A DNA stretch of 64,000 nucleotides from Bacteroidaceae bacterium (GTDB lineage: Bacteria > Bacteroidota > Bacteroidia > Bacteroidales > Bacteroidaceae), in the NCBI GenBank assembly GCA_017615835.1, contig JAFZZI010000007.1, positions 310,001 through 374,000 of the forward strand, given 5' to 3'. Shown here one piece after another: positions 55,401 through 63,459 of the stretch. Under the pieces are notes generated by a model. It saw only the letters and a list, made by a program, of their open reading frames with translations. It ran no database searches and had not been told where the DNA came from. Position numbers and translations under genes: made by a program. How positions within the stretch are numbered: position 1 is the stretch's first letter; every line of letters starts with the position of its first letter.

Positions 55401-55574
55401 AATTATGTGATGGCTATCGCCGGTCTTGAGGAGGAAATCACCAAGGTTGCTCCGCTGGAGAGCGATCAGTCTGTCAAGTTCTATGACATGAACGGTATCG
55501 AGATTCCTGCTCCTGAGAAGGGCCGCATCTCAATCCGCGTATCCAATGGCGTAGCTACCAAGGTATTTGAATAA
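52425..55574 (+). CDS. Large secreted multidomain protein
   Basis: 1049 residues with a classical signal peptide (LLLAGSLLLMGANVQAQ) and no lipobox, so secreted. Domains by eye: an N-terminal beta-sandwich (FEQGLGFF to YLVDDISLYKS, about 30-325) like carbohydrate-binding modules; an Ig-like segment with EIIVTFNKPV (about 470-580); an alanine-rich helical part (585-800) with repeated YDKLVKSYNAADEQ-like heptads; another beta-sandwich ending NFWSRLDNFSLKF (about 810-1000); and a short tail VKFYDMNGIEI...GVATKVFE resembling type IX secretion sorting tails, but shorter. Codon choice suggests strong expression. It lies 100 bases after SusD 2 and is closed by a strong terminator. No catalytic site seen. 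Confidence 0.75.
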   Translation: MKKLNLLLAGSLLLMGANVQAQELIWSEDFEQGLGFFTDSIPAGYIDGLDYYIGRTAGNGTWDVNTHKNGFLHVDTMIALYHSIAPVNTPGQRIDEVSVVEADAAHAKTLEKLGGEGGSYYLRYVSGPSSYGFNQWGGKPGVTNDYQANVFVRGIPIEENTSYRVVYFMNMGSPVDSAQLDLRLMRGWYNSEKAFTTSGASGATEFTQQVTMGDSTFKNGQWDRYTYMTYYTTDSIANHAVHQNGYWWVDEWKGVLWSRRNQFSEDTIRMFAEYNGGALPDTLPVDSATNARWGWIVQPDTYMLRFSFQGPNGTYLVDDISLYKSFIGAAEYSGDMIRVDFGYKTNLGDLCDPNGVGAAAVPADCIEVTVADGDGRSTLDVLDAEYHSDGYLYLWLEDEVEYYDDIRINFKNPSDPAFQLKYTSSSRYPKANDADWVDAGKIVPDFQNEFVLPRAFSAVSIPYLAPSVKDSDPDEGSFGLDGAKNREIIVTFNKPVANEAVAFISGEGCEDVQLTNAGYVDEEKKVIKFEFTNKVPTNLNGDYVILVDRLKAKSEQSDKAATGAEQGPSFKINISYGEPDVTVPGSAKTNYDKLVKSYNAADEQIVKGESDLANYGGTAFEAFQALVAQYEPTAFLKNNTSPKAYTAASKALDDATTEIKARFANVDALKSILDKSDVLLADYADKFGSYSEYADLYAKVADAKAVSVPSTSNADIQALVDGLTASYDDADAVIQTVLVTTDQINKLYDLAKSLDASLGVKYADAVTAAVSDDQDLAQILKLEATKALYTQIVAGSTDTVDVTGFITNPTLYTTALLDKDVQYYYYNWGDPHDKWRVIYTTDDGTNSIFPGWNLVNKSGNLHVANGPWGGGNGDQGYYAKAEGFAVAGHLAADWSTDFRLTQTVEDLPAGIYSLGVNYGGGENNKAKQCLIADNFVKADSVAADPGQYQAPISVDSVVIGSSMKITAVHTGGNFWSRLDNFSLKFTGKLDNYNYVMAIAGLEEEITKVAPLESDQSVKFYDMNGIEIPAPEKGRISIRVSNGVATKVFE

Positions 55575-55604
55575 CTAAGGTTAGACTTATATCTGATAAA
55601 TTGA

Positions 55605-55638
55605 TAGCGGGGAGATTGCCTCCCCGCTATTTTTTTTG
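55605..55638 (+). terminator. Terminator of the fasciclin-SusCD operon
   Basis: ATAGCGGGGAG (55605-55615) and CTCCCCGCTAT (55621-55631) make a perfect 11-bp stem with an ATTGC loop, followed directly by a run of T residues. Very strong. Confidence 0.95.
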
Positions 55639-55708
55639 CTATATATAGTTCTTTCGGTATTTTTTATTATTTTTGTGCAATTTGATAAAAATTCATACAC
55701 TGTTATTT

Positions 55709-57565
55709 ATGGCAAATCAGTCTTCAGGTCTTGGTGAAGCTCAGGGCTACTACAAGTTAAACTGGCTTCAGCGTATAGGCTTCGGTTCGGGTGACATGGC
55801 CCAGAACCTTATTTATCAGACAATAAGTATCTGGCTTCTTTTCTTCTACACAAACGTCTTCGGTTTACCGGCAGGGGTGGCTGCAACTATGTTCCTTGTG
55901 GTACGTCTTGTAGATGTCCTGTGGGATCCGGTTGTTGGCGCAATGATAGACAAGAATCATCCTAAACTTGGCAAATACCGCTCTTGGCTTATTTTCGGAG
56001 GTATTCCACTTACCGGTCTTGCGATTCTCTGTTTCTGGAATGGTGTACATGACCATAAACTTCTTTACGCTTACCTGACTTATGTCGGTATGTCTATGTG
56101 CTATACGCTTGTGAACGTTCCGTATGGCGCAATCAATTCTTCTCTTACGCGCGATACAAACGAAATCACCATATTGACTTCGACCCGTATGTTCATGGCT
56201 AACCTTGGCGGTCTCATCGTAAAGACTGTTCCTCTGATTGTTGCTGGAGTTTTTCTCTCTCAGCAGGGTACCAAGTTCAATGGGATAGGTGATTTTGTAA
56301 AGAAAACTGCTGCCAGCGACAACATCCTGAAGAGCCCTGATTCCGCTCATGCGTGGTTTGTTACGATGCTCATTTTCGCTCTTGCCGGTCTGGTTTTCCT
56401 TATTTTCTGCTTCACTCAGTCGAAGGAGAAGGTAGTCATGGACGAAAAAGAGGCTGCAAACGTCAAGGCTTCTGACCTCTTTACAGAGTTTGTCAGAAAC
56501 AGACCGCTCCGTATCCTTGCATTCTTTTTTATCACAGCTTTCGCTATGATGAGTATAAGCAATGCTGCTGACTCATATTATATGACTTATAATCTTCATG
56601 CCAACTCTGGCCAGACGACACTTTTCATGTGGCTCGGAACTATTCCGGCATTCATTTTCATGCCTCTTGTTCCAGCAATCAAGAAGAAGGTCGGCAAGAA
56701 CGGAATGTTCTACCTTTTCCTTTCATGCGCCATTGTCGGTATGGCATTACAGTATATTTTTACCCAGACGGCACTCTTTGAGGGTAAGTTCTGGCTCCTC
56801 TACTGCGTCCAGTTTATCAAGTCAACCGGTATCATCGTTGCTACAGGTTACATGTGGGCTCTCGTTCCCGAAGTCGTGGCTTATGGCGAGTTCACTACAG
56901 GCCGCCGTATCGCCGGTATCGTCAATGCCCTGACTGGAATCTTCTTCAAGGCAGGAATGGCTCTTGGCGGTGTCGTCCCGGGTCTTGTAATAGCAGCAGT
57001 AGGTTTCTACCGTCCCCAGGAAAAATCGATGGCTGAACTTGTAACGGACGAATCGGCCAAGGTTACTCAGATAGTAGCTTCTGCCAATGGATCAACCTCT
57101 TCTTTGCAGTCTTCATACGATGCCTTGATGTTTGCTGCCTCAGACACTTTGTCGGGATCTCTCCAGTCTTATGCAGAGAGCGTCAATGCAAAGGCAATCT
57201 CGTTCTTTGAGGCTGCAAAACAGGCAGACAGCAGTATGGGCTCTGCTTCGAAGGAGGTAAGCAAGGTGCTAGGAAAGTTGAAGAAAGATTCTAAACAGAT
57301 TGTAAAGCAGACCGGTGAATTGGTCAAGTATTCTACGACCTTGACAAAGAACGGTGAGAGTTATCCTGCAAGCGCCGTTGCCTCGTTGATGAAGGAGCCT
57401 GTCCAGACTTCTTTGGCAAAGCAGGGAATTCTGTGGCTGGTAACAATTATTCCTGCCATACTACTGATGCTTGCTATCTGGATTATCAGCAAATATGAAC
57501 TCTCCGATGAAAAGATGGATGAGATAAACGCTGCCATTGAAGCTAAGGCTGCCAATGAGAAATAA
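55709..57565 (+). CDS. GPH-family sugar:cation symporter with inserted domain
   Basis: 618 residues from the ATG at 55709 (about 12 codons after a TTG). N-terminal part LQRIGFGSGDMAQNLIYQTISIWLLFFYTNVFG and DPVVGAMIDK are marks of the MelB/XynB glycoside-pentoside-hexuronide symporters; 12 membrane helices are expected. Normal members have about 450-500 residues; here residues 434-573 form a polar helical domain (SMAELVTDESAKV to QTSLAKQG) inserted between helices 11 and 12, where the loop should be periplasmic. It probably imports the oligosaccharides released at the surface. Own transcription unit: upstream and downstream terminators. Confidence 0.9.
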   Translation: MANQSSGLGEAQGYYKLNWLQRIGFGSGDMAQNLIYQTISIWLLFFYTNVFGLPAGVAATMFLVVRLVDVLWDPVVGAMIDKNHPKLGKYRSWLIFGGIPLTGLAILCFWNGVHDHKLLYAYLTYVGMSMCYTLVNVPYGAINSSLTRDTNEITILTSTRMFMANLGGLIVKTVPLIVAGVFLSQQGTKFNGIGDFVKKTAASDNILKSPDSAHAWFVTMLIFALAGLVFLIFCFTQSKEKVVMDEKEAANVKASDLFTEFVRNRPLRILAFFFITAFAMMSISNAADSYYMTYNLHANSGQTTLFMWLGTIPAFIFMPLVPAIKKKVGKNGMFYLFLSCAIVGMALQYIFTQTALFEGKFWLLYCVQFIKSTGIIVATGYMWALVPEVVAYGEFTTGRRIAGIVNALTGIFFKAGMALGGVVPGLVIAAVGFYRPQEKSMAELVTDESAKVTQIVASANGSTSSLQSSYDALMFAASDTLSGSLQSYAESVNAKAISFFEAAKQADSSMGSASKEVSKVLGKLKKDSKQIVKQTGELVKYSTTLTKNGESYPASAVASLMKEPVQTSLAKQGILWLVTIIPAILLMLAIWIISKYELSDEKMDEINAAIEAKAANEK

Positions 57566-57585
57566 CAGTCTCTTGATGTGACTGA

Positions 57586-57617
57586 AAAAGGGGCTGCGGT
57601 TTCTCGGAGCCCCTTTT
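57586..57617 (+). terminator. Terminator of the symporter gene
   Basis: AAAAGGGGCT (57586-57595) and AGCCCCTTTT (57608-57617) form a 10-bp stem, and the T-run is part of the right arm; it could act in both directions. Confidence 0.85.
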
Positions 57618-57681
57618 AATTATGCTTGCATTCTTTAAGAACAATAGACATTTGTTATTCAAGAATAATGCAATAAAATAG

Positions 57682-57689
57682 TAACTTTG
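57682..57689 (+). promoter_or_regulatory. -7 box of purH
   Basis: TAACTTTG, exact consensus, 29 bases before the purH ATG. A TTTG at 57651 is 27 bases upstream, too far for the normal spacing. Confidence 0.6.
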
Positions 57690-57718
57690 CGGAACAGAAC
57701 AATAATCTTTTCAAACAA

Positions 57719-59242
57719 ATGGCAGGTATTAAGAAAATATCGTCAGCACTGATTTCGGTGTATCATAAAGACGGGCTTGATGAGATAGTTTCTATGCTTC
57801 ATGCTGAAGGAGTGAGGCTTATTTCAACGGGTGGTACGCAGCGTTTCATCGAGTCTCTCGGTGTGCCTTGTGATGCAGTTGAGGATCTGACTGGTTATCC
57901 TTCTATTCTGGGAGGTAGAGTCAAAACGCTTCATCCAAAGGTCTTTGGCGGTATTCTCTGCCGTAGGGAAGAAGAGTCTGATATGTTGCAGACCGTTAAT
58001 TATGAGATTCCGGAAATTGATCTGGTCATAGTTGACCTTTATCCTTTTGAGGACACGGTGGCAAGTGGCGCGTCGCATCAGGATATTATTGAAAAGATAG
58101 ATATTGGCGGAATATCCCTGATAAGGGCCGGAGCCAAGAATTACAATGATGTCGTGATAGTCGCCAGCAAGGCACAGTATCAGCCTCTTTCAGATATTCT
58201 TAAGAATAACGGAGCCCAGACAACACTTGAGCAGCGCCGTTGGTTTGCCAAGGAGGCCTTTGCCGTATCGTCACGCTACGACAGCGCGATATATAATTAC
58301 TTCGGTGCAGGAGAGGACGGCCATTTCCGTTATGCAGTTGATGACCATAAACCTTTGCGTTACGGTGAGAATCCTCATCAGAAAGCGTTGTTCTATGGTG
58401 ATTTTGATTCAATGTTCGACCAGCTCCACGGAAAGGAAATCTCATATAACAACTTGTTGGATATCACTGCAGCCGTTGAACTGATTGATGAATTTGAAGA
58501 GACTACTTTCGCAATTCTGAAGCACAATAATGCATGCGGCCTGGCTTCGCGTCCCGTTTTGCTCGATGCATGGAAGGCTGCATTGGCAGGTGACCCTGTT
58601 TCTGCTTTCGGCGGAGTGCTGATAACGAATACTGTTGTTGACAAGGATACCGCCGAGGCCGTTAACGAACTGTTTTTTGAGGTAATAATTGCTCCTGACT
58701 ATGATTTTCAGGCTTTGGAAATTCTTGGTCAGAAAAAGAACCGCATAATTCTTGTCCGCAAGGAGCAGTCTCTTCCCAAGATACAGTTCCGAACTGCTTT
58801 GAATGGTATATTGGTACAGGATAAGGATTCAAAGGTTGAAACTCCCGATGACTTGCGCCTTGTTACTTCACGCAAGCCCTCTGACGATGAGATTCAGGAT
58901 ATGCTGTTTGCCAACAAGATTGTAAAGAACAGCAAGAGTAACTCTATTGTCTTTGCAAAGAATCGTCAGCTCATTGCCAGTGGAGTTGGTCAGACTTCGA
59001 GGGTTGACGCTCTGAAACAGGCTGTCGAGAAGGCTCATTCTTTCGGCTTTGACCTCAATGGAGCTTCTATGGCCAGTGATGCTTTCTTCCCGTTCCCTGA
59101 CTGTGTGGAACTTGCTGATGAGGCCGGTGTGAAGAATGTTATTCACCCGGGAGGTTCAATTCGCGATGAGCAGTCTATAGAGTATTGCGAAAATCATGAA
59201 ATGACAATGGTCATAACCGGATTCCGCCATTTCAAACATTAA
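57719..59242 (+). CDS. purH: Bifunctional AICAR formyltransferase / IMP cyclohydrolase
   Basis: 507 residues, normal length. The N-terminal MGS-like IMP cyclohydrolase domain has LISTGGTQRFIESLGV and GRVKTLHPKVFGGIL (about 36-80); the C-terminal formyltransferase domain carries KHNNACGLA (usually KHTNPCG), RYGENPHQKA before it, and HPGGSIRDEQ near the end. Performs the last two steps of purine biosynthesis. mreB starts 22 bases downstream without a terminator, so read-through to the shape genes is likely. Confidence 0.96.
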   Translation: MAGIKKISSALISVYHKDGLDEIVSMLHAEGVRLISTGGTQRFIESLGVPCDAVEDLTGYPSILGGRVKTLHPKVFGGILCRREEESDMLQTVNYEIPEIDLVIVDLYPFEDTVASGASHQDIIEKIDIGGISLIRAGAKNYNDVVIVASKAQYQPLSDILKNNGAQTTLEQRRWFAKEAFAVSSRYDSAIYNYFGAGEDGHFRYAVDDHKPLRYGENPHQKALFYGDFDSMFDQLHGKEISYNNLLDITAAVELIDEFEETTFAILKHNNACGLASRPVLLDAWKAALAGDPVSAFGGVLITNTVVDKDTAEAVNELFFEVIIAPDYDFQALEILGQKKNRIILVRKEQSLPKIQFRTALNGILVQDKDSKVETPDDLRLVTSRKPSDDEIQDMLFANKIVKNSKSNSIVFAKNRQLIASGVGQTSRVDALKQAVEKAHSFGFDLNGASMASDAFFPFPDCVELADEAGVKNVIHPGGSIRDEQSIEYCENHEMTMVITGFRHFKH

Positions 59243-59264
59243 TAACAAATAACACAACTGCAAG

Positions 59265-60290
59265 GTGGGACTTTTTTCATTAACTCAGGAGTTGTCGATG
59301 GATCTTGGCACAGCCAACACCATCATTATGTACAACGACAAGATAGTTGTCAACGAGCCGTCGATTGTTGCTCTTGACAAGAAAACCGAGAAGACCATTG
59401 CGGTCGGTTCAAAGGCAAAACTGATGCAGGATAAGGCTTCTGAAGACCTTATCAAAGTGGTGCGCCCGTTGCGCGACGGTGTTATAGCAGACTTCTATGC
59501 ATGTGAACAGATGATTCGTGGCTTGGTCGGTATGGTTAATATGGGTCACCGCCTGTTTACTCCTTCCTTCAAGATGGTTATTGGTGTTCCCTCCGGCAGC
59601 ACTGAGGTGGAACTCCGTGCCGTGCGTGATTCTGCAGAACATGCCGGAGGACACGAGGTGTATCTTTTGTACGAACCTATGGCTGCAGCCATTGGGATAG
59701 GACTTGATGTTGAAGCACCGGAGGGCAATATGATTGTTGATATAGGAGGCGGCAGTACCGAGATTGCCGTTATCTCGCTAGGTGGCATTGTGACGAACAG
59801 TTCTATTCGCGTTGCCGGCGATGACTTCACTGCCGATATTCTTGAGTATATGGGACGTCAGCATAATGTCAGGGTAAGTGAGCGTATGGCCGAACGTATC
59901 AAGATAAATGTCGGTTCTGCACTGACAGATCTTGGCGAGGAGGCACCGGAGGACTATATCGTCTATGGCCCGAACAAGATAACCGCACTTCCGATGTCAG
60001 TTCCTGTCTGTTATCAGGAGATTGCTCATTGCCTTGACCGTTCTATCAACAAGATAGAGTCTGCTATCCTGACAGCACTTGAGCACACTCCGCCCGAACT
60101 ATATGCAGACATTGTGCACAATGGTATATATCTTGCGGGAGGCGGAGCCCTGTTGCGTGGCTTGAGCAAGCGTCTGACCGACAAGATCAACATTCCTTTC
60201 CATGTTGCTGACGAGCCCCTTCTCAGCGTTGCCAAGGGAACAGGTGTGGCTCTCAAGAATGCTGAACGATTCACTTTCCTTATGAGATAA
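59265..60290 (+). CDS. mreB: Rod-shape determining actin homologue
   Basis: 341 residues from a GTG at 59265 (MGLFSLTQELSMDLGTANT), a start supported by the standard N-terminus; no ATG is near. Phosphate-binding loops: DLGTANT at the N-terminus, IVDIGGGSTEIAV (about 150-162) and YLAGGGALLRGL (about 287-298). MreB filaments organise side-wall synthesis. mreC follows after 10 bases. Confidence 0.96.
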   Translation: MGLFSLTQELSMDLGTANTIIMYNDKIVVNEPSIVALDKKTEKTIAVGSKAKLMQDKASEDLIKVVRPLRDGVIADFYACEQMIRGLVGMVNMGHRLFTPSFKMVIGVPSGSTEVELRAVRDSAEHAGGHEVYLLYEPMAAAIGIGLDVEAPEGNMIVDIGGGSTEIAVISLGGIVTNSSIRVAGDDFTADILEYMGRQHNVRVSERMAERIKINVGSALTDLGEEAPEDYIVYGPNKITALPMSVPVCYQEIAHCLDRSINKIESAILTALEHTPPELYADIVHNGIYLAGGGALLRGLSKRLTDKINIPFHVADEPLLSVAKGTGVALKNAERFTFLMR

Positions 60291-60300
60291 ATCCGTATCC

Positions 60301-61098
60301 GTGCGCTCGCCTCTCGATTTCCTCGTTAAGTTGCGGTACCTGATGCTGTTTCTTGCGTTGGAGGCGGTTTGCATGATACTTTTGCATCGTCATGCGACCA
60401 TGCGTGACAATGTTGTGTTTACTACGGCTGGAACTGTTTCCGGTTTTGTAAACAGAGTATCCTCGTCTGTTTCCAGTTACTTTAGTCTTCGGAAGGAGAA
60501 TGACCGGCTGTCATCTGAGATTGCTTCTCTCAGGTCGCAGTTATATGAATTGCGCGATTCAGCCGAGGTAGCAAGTCTTCCGGATGCAGGGGAAGGCTTT
60601 GCTGTTGCCAGAGTCATAAATAACACAATCAACCGTCAGCAGAATTTTATCACTATAGATAAGGGTTCCGGTGATGGAATAGCTGAAGGTATGGGCGTCT
60701 GCGGTCTTGACGGTGTAGTTGGAGTCGTATACAAAGTGAGCCGCGGCTATGCTCTCGTTATGCCTCTGCTCAACAGGAACAGTCATATAAGCTGCAAGGT
60801 GATTGGTCAGGAAACCTTTGGCTTTCTCAGTTGGAACGGCGGCGATCCTCATATAGCAAATCTTATTGACCTTCCTTCCCGCTCGGGCGTTGCAGTCGGC
60901 GATACAGTCCTGACCAGCGGTTATTCTTCCATTTTTCCAAAAGGGCTTCCGATAGGGAAGATATGCTCTGTAAATAACGATGAAATCGGCAATCCTGAAG
61001 TCTTTGTCGAACTTGCGACAGACTTTAGCAGATTGAACTACGTATATGTCAATACGAATACTGTTCCCGATGATCTGTCTGAAATAAGCGATTGGTAA
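60301..61098 (+). CDS. mreC: Rod-shape determining protein
   Basis: 265 residues, GTG start. One N-terminal membrane helix (LRYLMLFLALEAVCMILL), a coiled coil around 55-85 (SLRKENDRLSSEIASLRSQL), then the double beta-barrel periplasmic domain (FITIDKGSGDGIAEGMGV, VLTSGYSSIFPKGLPIGKI). It links MreB to the PBP2-RodA complex. mreD follows by 1 base. Confidence 0.93.
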   Translation: MRSPLDFLVKLRYLMLFLALEAVCMILLHRHATMRDNVVFTTAGTVSGFVNRVSSSVSSYFSLRKENDRLSSEIASLRSQLYELRDSAEVASLPDAGEGFAVARVINNTINRQQNFITIDKGSGDGIAEGMGVCGLDGVVGVVYKVSRGYALVMPLLNRNSHISCKVIGQETFGFLSWNGGDPHIANLIDLPSRSGVAVGDTVLTSGYSSIFPKGLPIGKICSVNNDEIGNPEVFVELATDFSRLNYVYVNTNTVPDDLSEISDW

Positions 61099-61099
61099 T

Positions 61100-61618
61100 A
61101 TGGAAAAGTTCTTTAAGAGACTGACCGCTTGTCTGCTGCTTCTGTTTGTTCAGATACTCCTTTTGAACCGGTTGATAATAATGGGCCATATTGTACCGTT
61201 CGCATACTTTATGCTGGTACTGATTCTTGACTCAGACGTATCGTCTTCTAAGCGCATGATTTGGGGGTTTGCCATGGGACTTGTTGTGGATGTTTTCATG
61301 AATACTCCCGGGCTTCAGGCTTCGGTAATGACTTTGTTGGCATATATACAACGTTATCTTTTGCGTCTTTTCGTCTCTTTTGACCGTCGTGACAGACTTG
61401 AGCCGGGTGTGGTCTCGATGGGCATGCGTTACTATTCATTTTATCTGATCTTAGGTTCCTTTGTATTCAATTCGGGCTACTACCTCCTTGTCACCTCTCT
61501 GAATGACGGCTGGAAGTATCTGCTGGTTGAGGTACTGTTAGGAACTGCTATTTCTGTACTTATGATGCTGGTTTTCGAATACCTGTTCAGGAGAAACATT
61601 AGGAGAAGGTTAAGGTGA
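61100..61618 (+). CDS. mreD: Rod-shape determining membrane protein
   Basis: 172 residues with 5 or so predicted membrane helices (LLLLFVQILLLNRLIIMG, FAYFMLVLILDS, GFAMGLVVDVFMNTPGLQA). Weakly conserved family; the identity comes from its place between mreC and the PBP2 gene and its topology. Overlaps the next gene by 4 bases (GTGA). Confidence 0.88.
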   Translation: MEKFFKRLTACLLLLFVQILLLNRLIIMGHIVPFAYFMLVLILDSDVSSSKRMIWGFAMGLVVDVFMNTPGLQASVMTLLAYIQRYLLRLFVSFDRRDRLEPGVVSMGMRYYSFYLILGSFVFNSGYYLLVTSLNDGWKYLLVEVLLGTAISVLMMLVFEYLFRRNIRRRLR

Positions 61619-63459
61619 AGTATCACGGATTCGATAATCGCAGGTATGTGTTCAGTGCAATGGTAATCGTTGTTGTGCTTACCTACATCATACGGCTCTT
61701 TTATCTGCAGGTTCTCAGTACAGAATACCGTGATTCTGCAAAAAGTAATGCTTTCCTGAAGCGAACCCTTCTTCCGGAACGTGGTGCCATCTATGACAGG
61801 CAGGGTCGTATGCTTGTCGGCAACCAGTCTTCATTCGATGTAATGGTTGTCATGCGAAATGTCAGGAATCTGGATACTCTGCGCTTTTGCAATACGCTTG
61901 ACATTACTGTCGATGAGTTCAGGAATCGCATGGCAGACATCCGCAACACCCGCAAGAATCCAGGCTATTCCAGTTATGTCGGGCAGGTGTTTATGAATCA
62001 GCTGACCCTTGAAGAGATTTCACGACTCAGAGAGAGTCTATATCTCTTTCCTGGCTTTTCCATTCAGAGCAACAGTTTCAGACAGTACCGGTATTCGGCT
62101 GCAGCCCATTTACTCGGCGATATGGGAGAAGTTTCTAAAAGCGAGATGGAGAGTGATCCTTACTATTCCAGAGGCGATTTCATCGGAAAACAAGGCGTAG
62201 AAAAACAGTATGAAACTTATCTGCGTGGAGTCAAGGGGACCGAAATACTTCTTCGAGATGCAGTCGGCCGCATCCAAGGCCACTATCTTGACGGCGCTCT
62301 GGATCGTCCGTCTGTTCCCGGAAGCAGTATTACCCTTTCGATTGACATAGAATTGCAGATGCTTGGCGAGCGTCTGATGAAAAACAAGATTGGCAGTATC
62401 GTCGCCATCGAGCCTTCAACCGGTGAGGTTCTTTGCATGGTGTCTTCTCCTACTTACGATCCGTCAGATCTTGTCGGACGTCACCGTAGTGCCAATTACG
62501 GCCAGCTTTCATCAACTTGGTCAAAACCTTTGCTCAACCGTACAATCATGGGCACTTACCCTCCCGGTTCGACTTTCAAGACTGCTCAGGCATTGACAAT
62601 GTTGCAGGAAGGCATAATAACCACCGAAACTCTGTTTCCTTGTTCCAGAGGCTTCGTCTTCAGGAATCTCAGGGTAGGATGCCATTCTCATCCTTCACCA
62701 TTACGGTTGCGTGAGGCAATAGCCACGTCATGTAACGGCTATTTCTGTTGGGGGTATTACCGTTTCATAGGTTCTGACAAATACAAGTCACCGCAGGAAG
62801 CTCTTACCGTCTGGAAGGACTATATGGTTGCGATGGGGTTCGGTTATACCTTGGGCATAGACCTTCCGGGCGAGAAACGCGGAATGATACCTAATGCCCA
62901 ATACTACGATAAGGCCTATGGCAGGCATTGGAACGGCCTGACCATAATCAGCAATTCAATCGGACAGGGTGAGATAACCCTGACTCCTTTACAGATAGCC
63001 AACCTTGGAGCCACCATAGCCAACAGAGGCTGGTTCTATACCCCTCACGTAGTCAAGGCCATTGAGGACAACGAGATTGATTCGACATATAAGGTTCGTC
63101 ATTCTACAGGCATCGACAGACAGAACTATGAGTATGTAGTTGAAGGAATGCGCCAGTCTGTTATCAGCGGGACATGTGTATCAGCCGCTTCAGGCGATTA
63201 TATAGTCTGCGGAAAGACAGGGACTGCCGAGAACAGAGGGCATGATCATTCTGTCTTCATGGGATTTGCTCCGATGGAAAACCCTCGCATAGCTATTGCC
63301 GTATATGTTGAGAACGGTGGCTTCGGAGCCGTTTATGGCGTTCCCATCGGTGCTTTGATGATGGAACAGTTCATCAACGGTTATTTGTCGGAGGCTAGTC
63401 TTGCGAAAGCCGAACAGATGGAAAACCGTATTGTAACATACGATGAACAGGAAAGATAG
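61615..63459 (+). CDS. mrdA: Penicillin-binding protein 2 (elongation transpeptidase)
   Basis: 614 residues, GTG start coupled to mreD. One N-terminal membrane helix, a dimerisation domain (LLPERGAIYDRQGRMLVGN), and the transpeptidase: active-site serine in PPGSTFKTAQ (near residue 320), ATSCNGYF for the SxN motif and CGKTGTAEN for KTG. It cross-links new peptidoglycan of the cylinder. rodA starts 17 bases before its end in another frame. Confidence 0.95.
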   Translation: MKYHGFDNRRYVFSAMVIVVVLTYIIRLFYLQVLSTEYRDSAKSNAFLKRTLLPERGAIYDRQGRMLVGNQSSFDVMVVMRNVRNLDTLRFCNTLDITVDEFRNRMADIRNTRKNPGYSSYVGQVFMNQLTLEEISRLRESLYLFPGFSIQSNSFRQYRYSAAAHLLGDMGEVSKSEMESDPYYSRGDFIGKQGVEKQYETYLRGVKGTEILLRDAVGRIQGHYLDGALDRPSVPGSSITLSIDIELQMLGERLMKNKIGSIVAIEPSTGEVLCMVSSPTYDPSDLVGRHRSANYGQLSSTWSKPLLNRTIMGTYPPGSTFKTAQALTMLQEGIITTETLFPCSRGFVFRNLRVGCHSHPSPLRLREAIATSCNGYFCWGYYRFIGSDKYKSPQEALTVWKDYMVAMGFGYTLGIDLPGEKRGMIPNAQYYDKAYGRHWNGLTIISNSIGQGEITLTPLQIANLGATIANRGWFYTPHVVKAIEDNEIDSTYKVRHSTGIDRQNYEYVVEGMRQSVISGTCVSAASGDYIVCGKTGTAENRGHDHSVFMGFAPMENPRIAIAVYVENGGFGAVYGVPIGALMMEQFINGYLSEASLAKAEQMENRIVTYDEQER

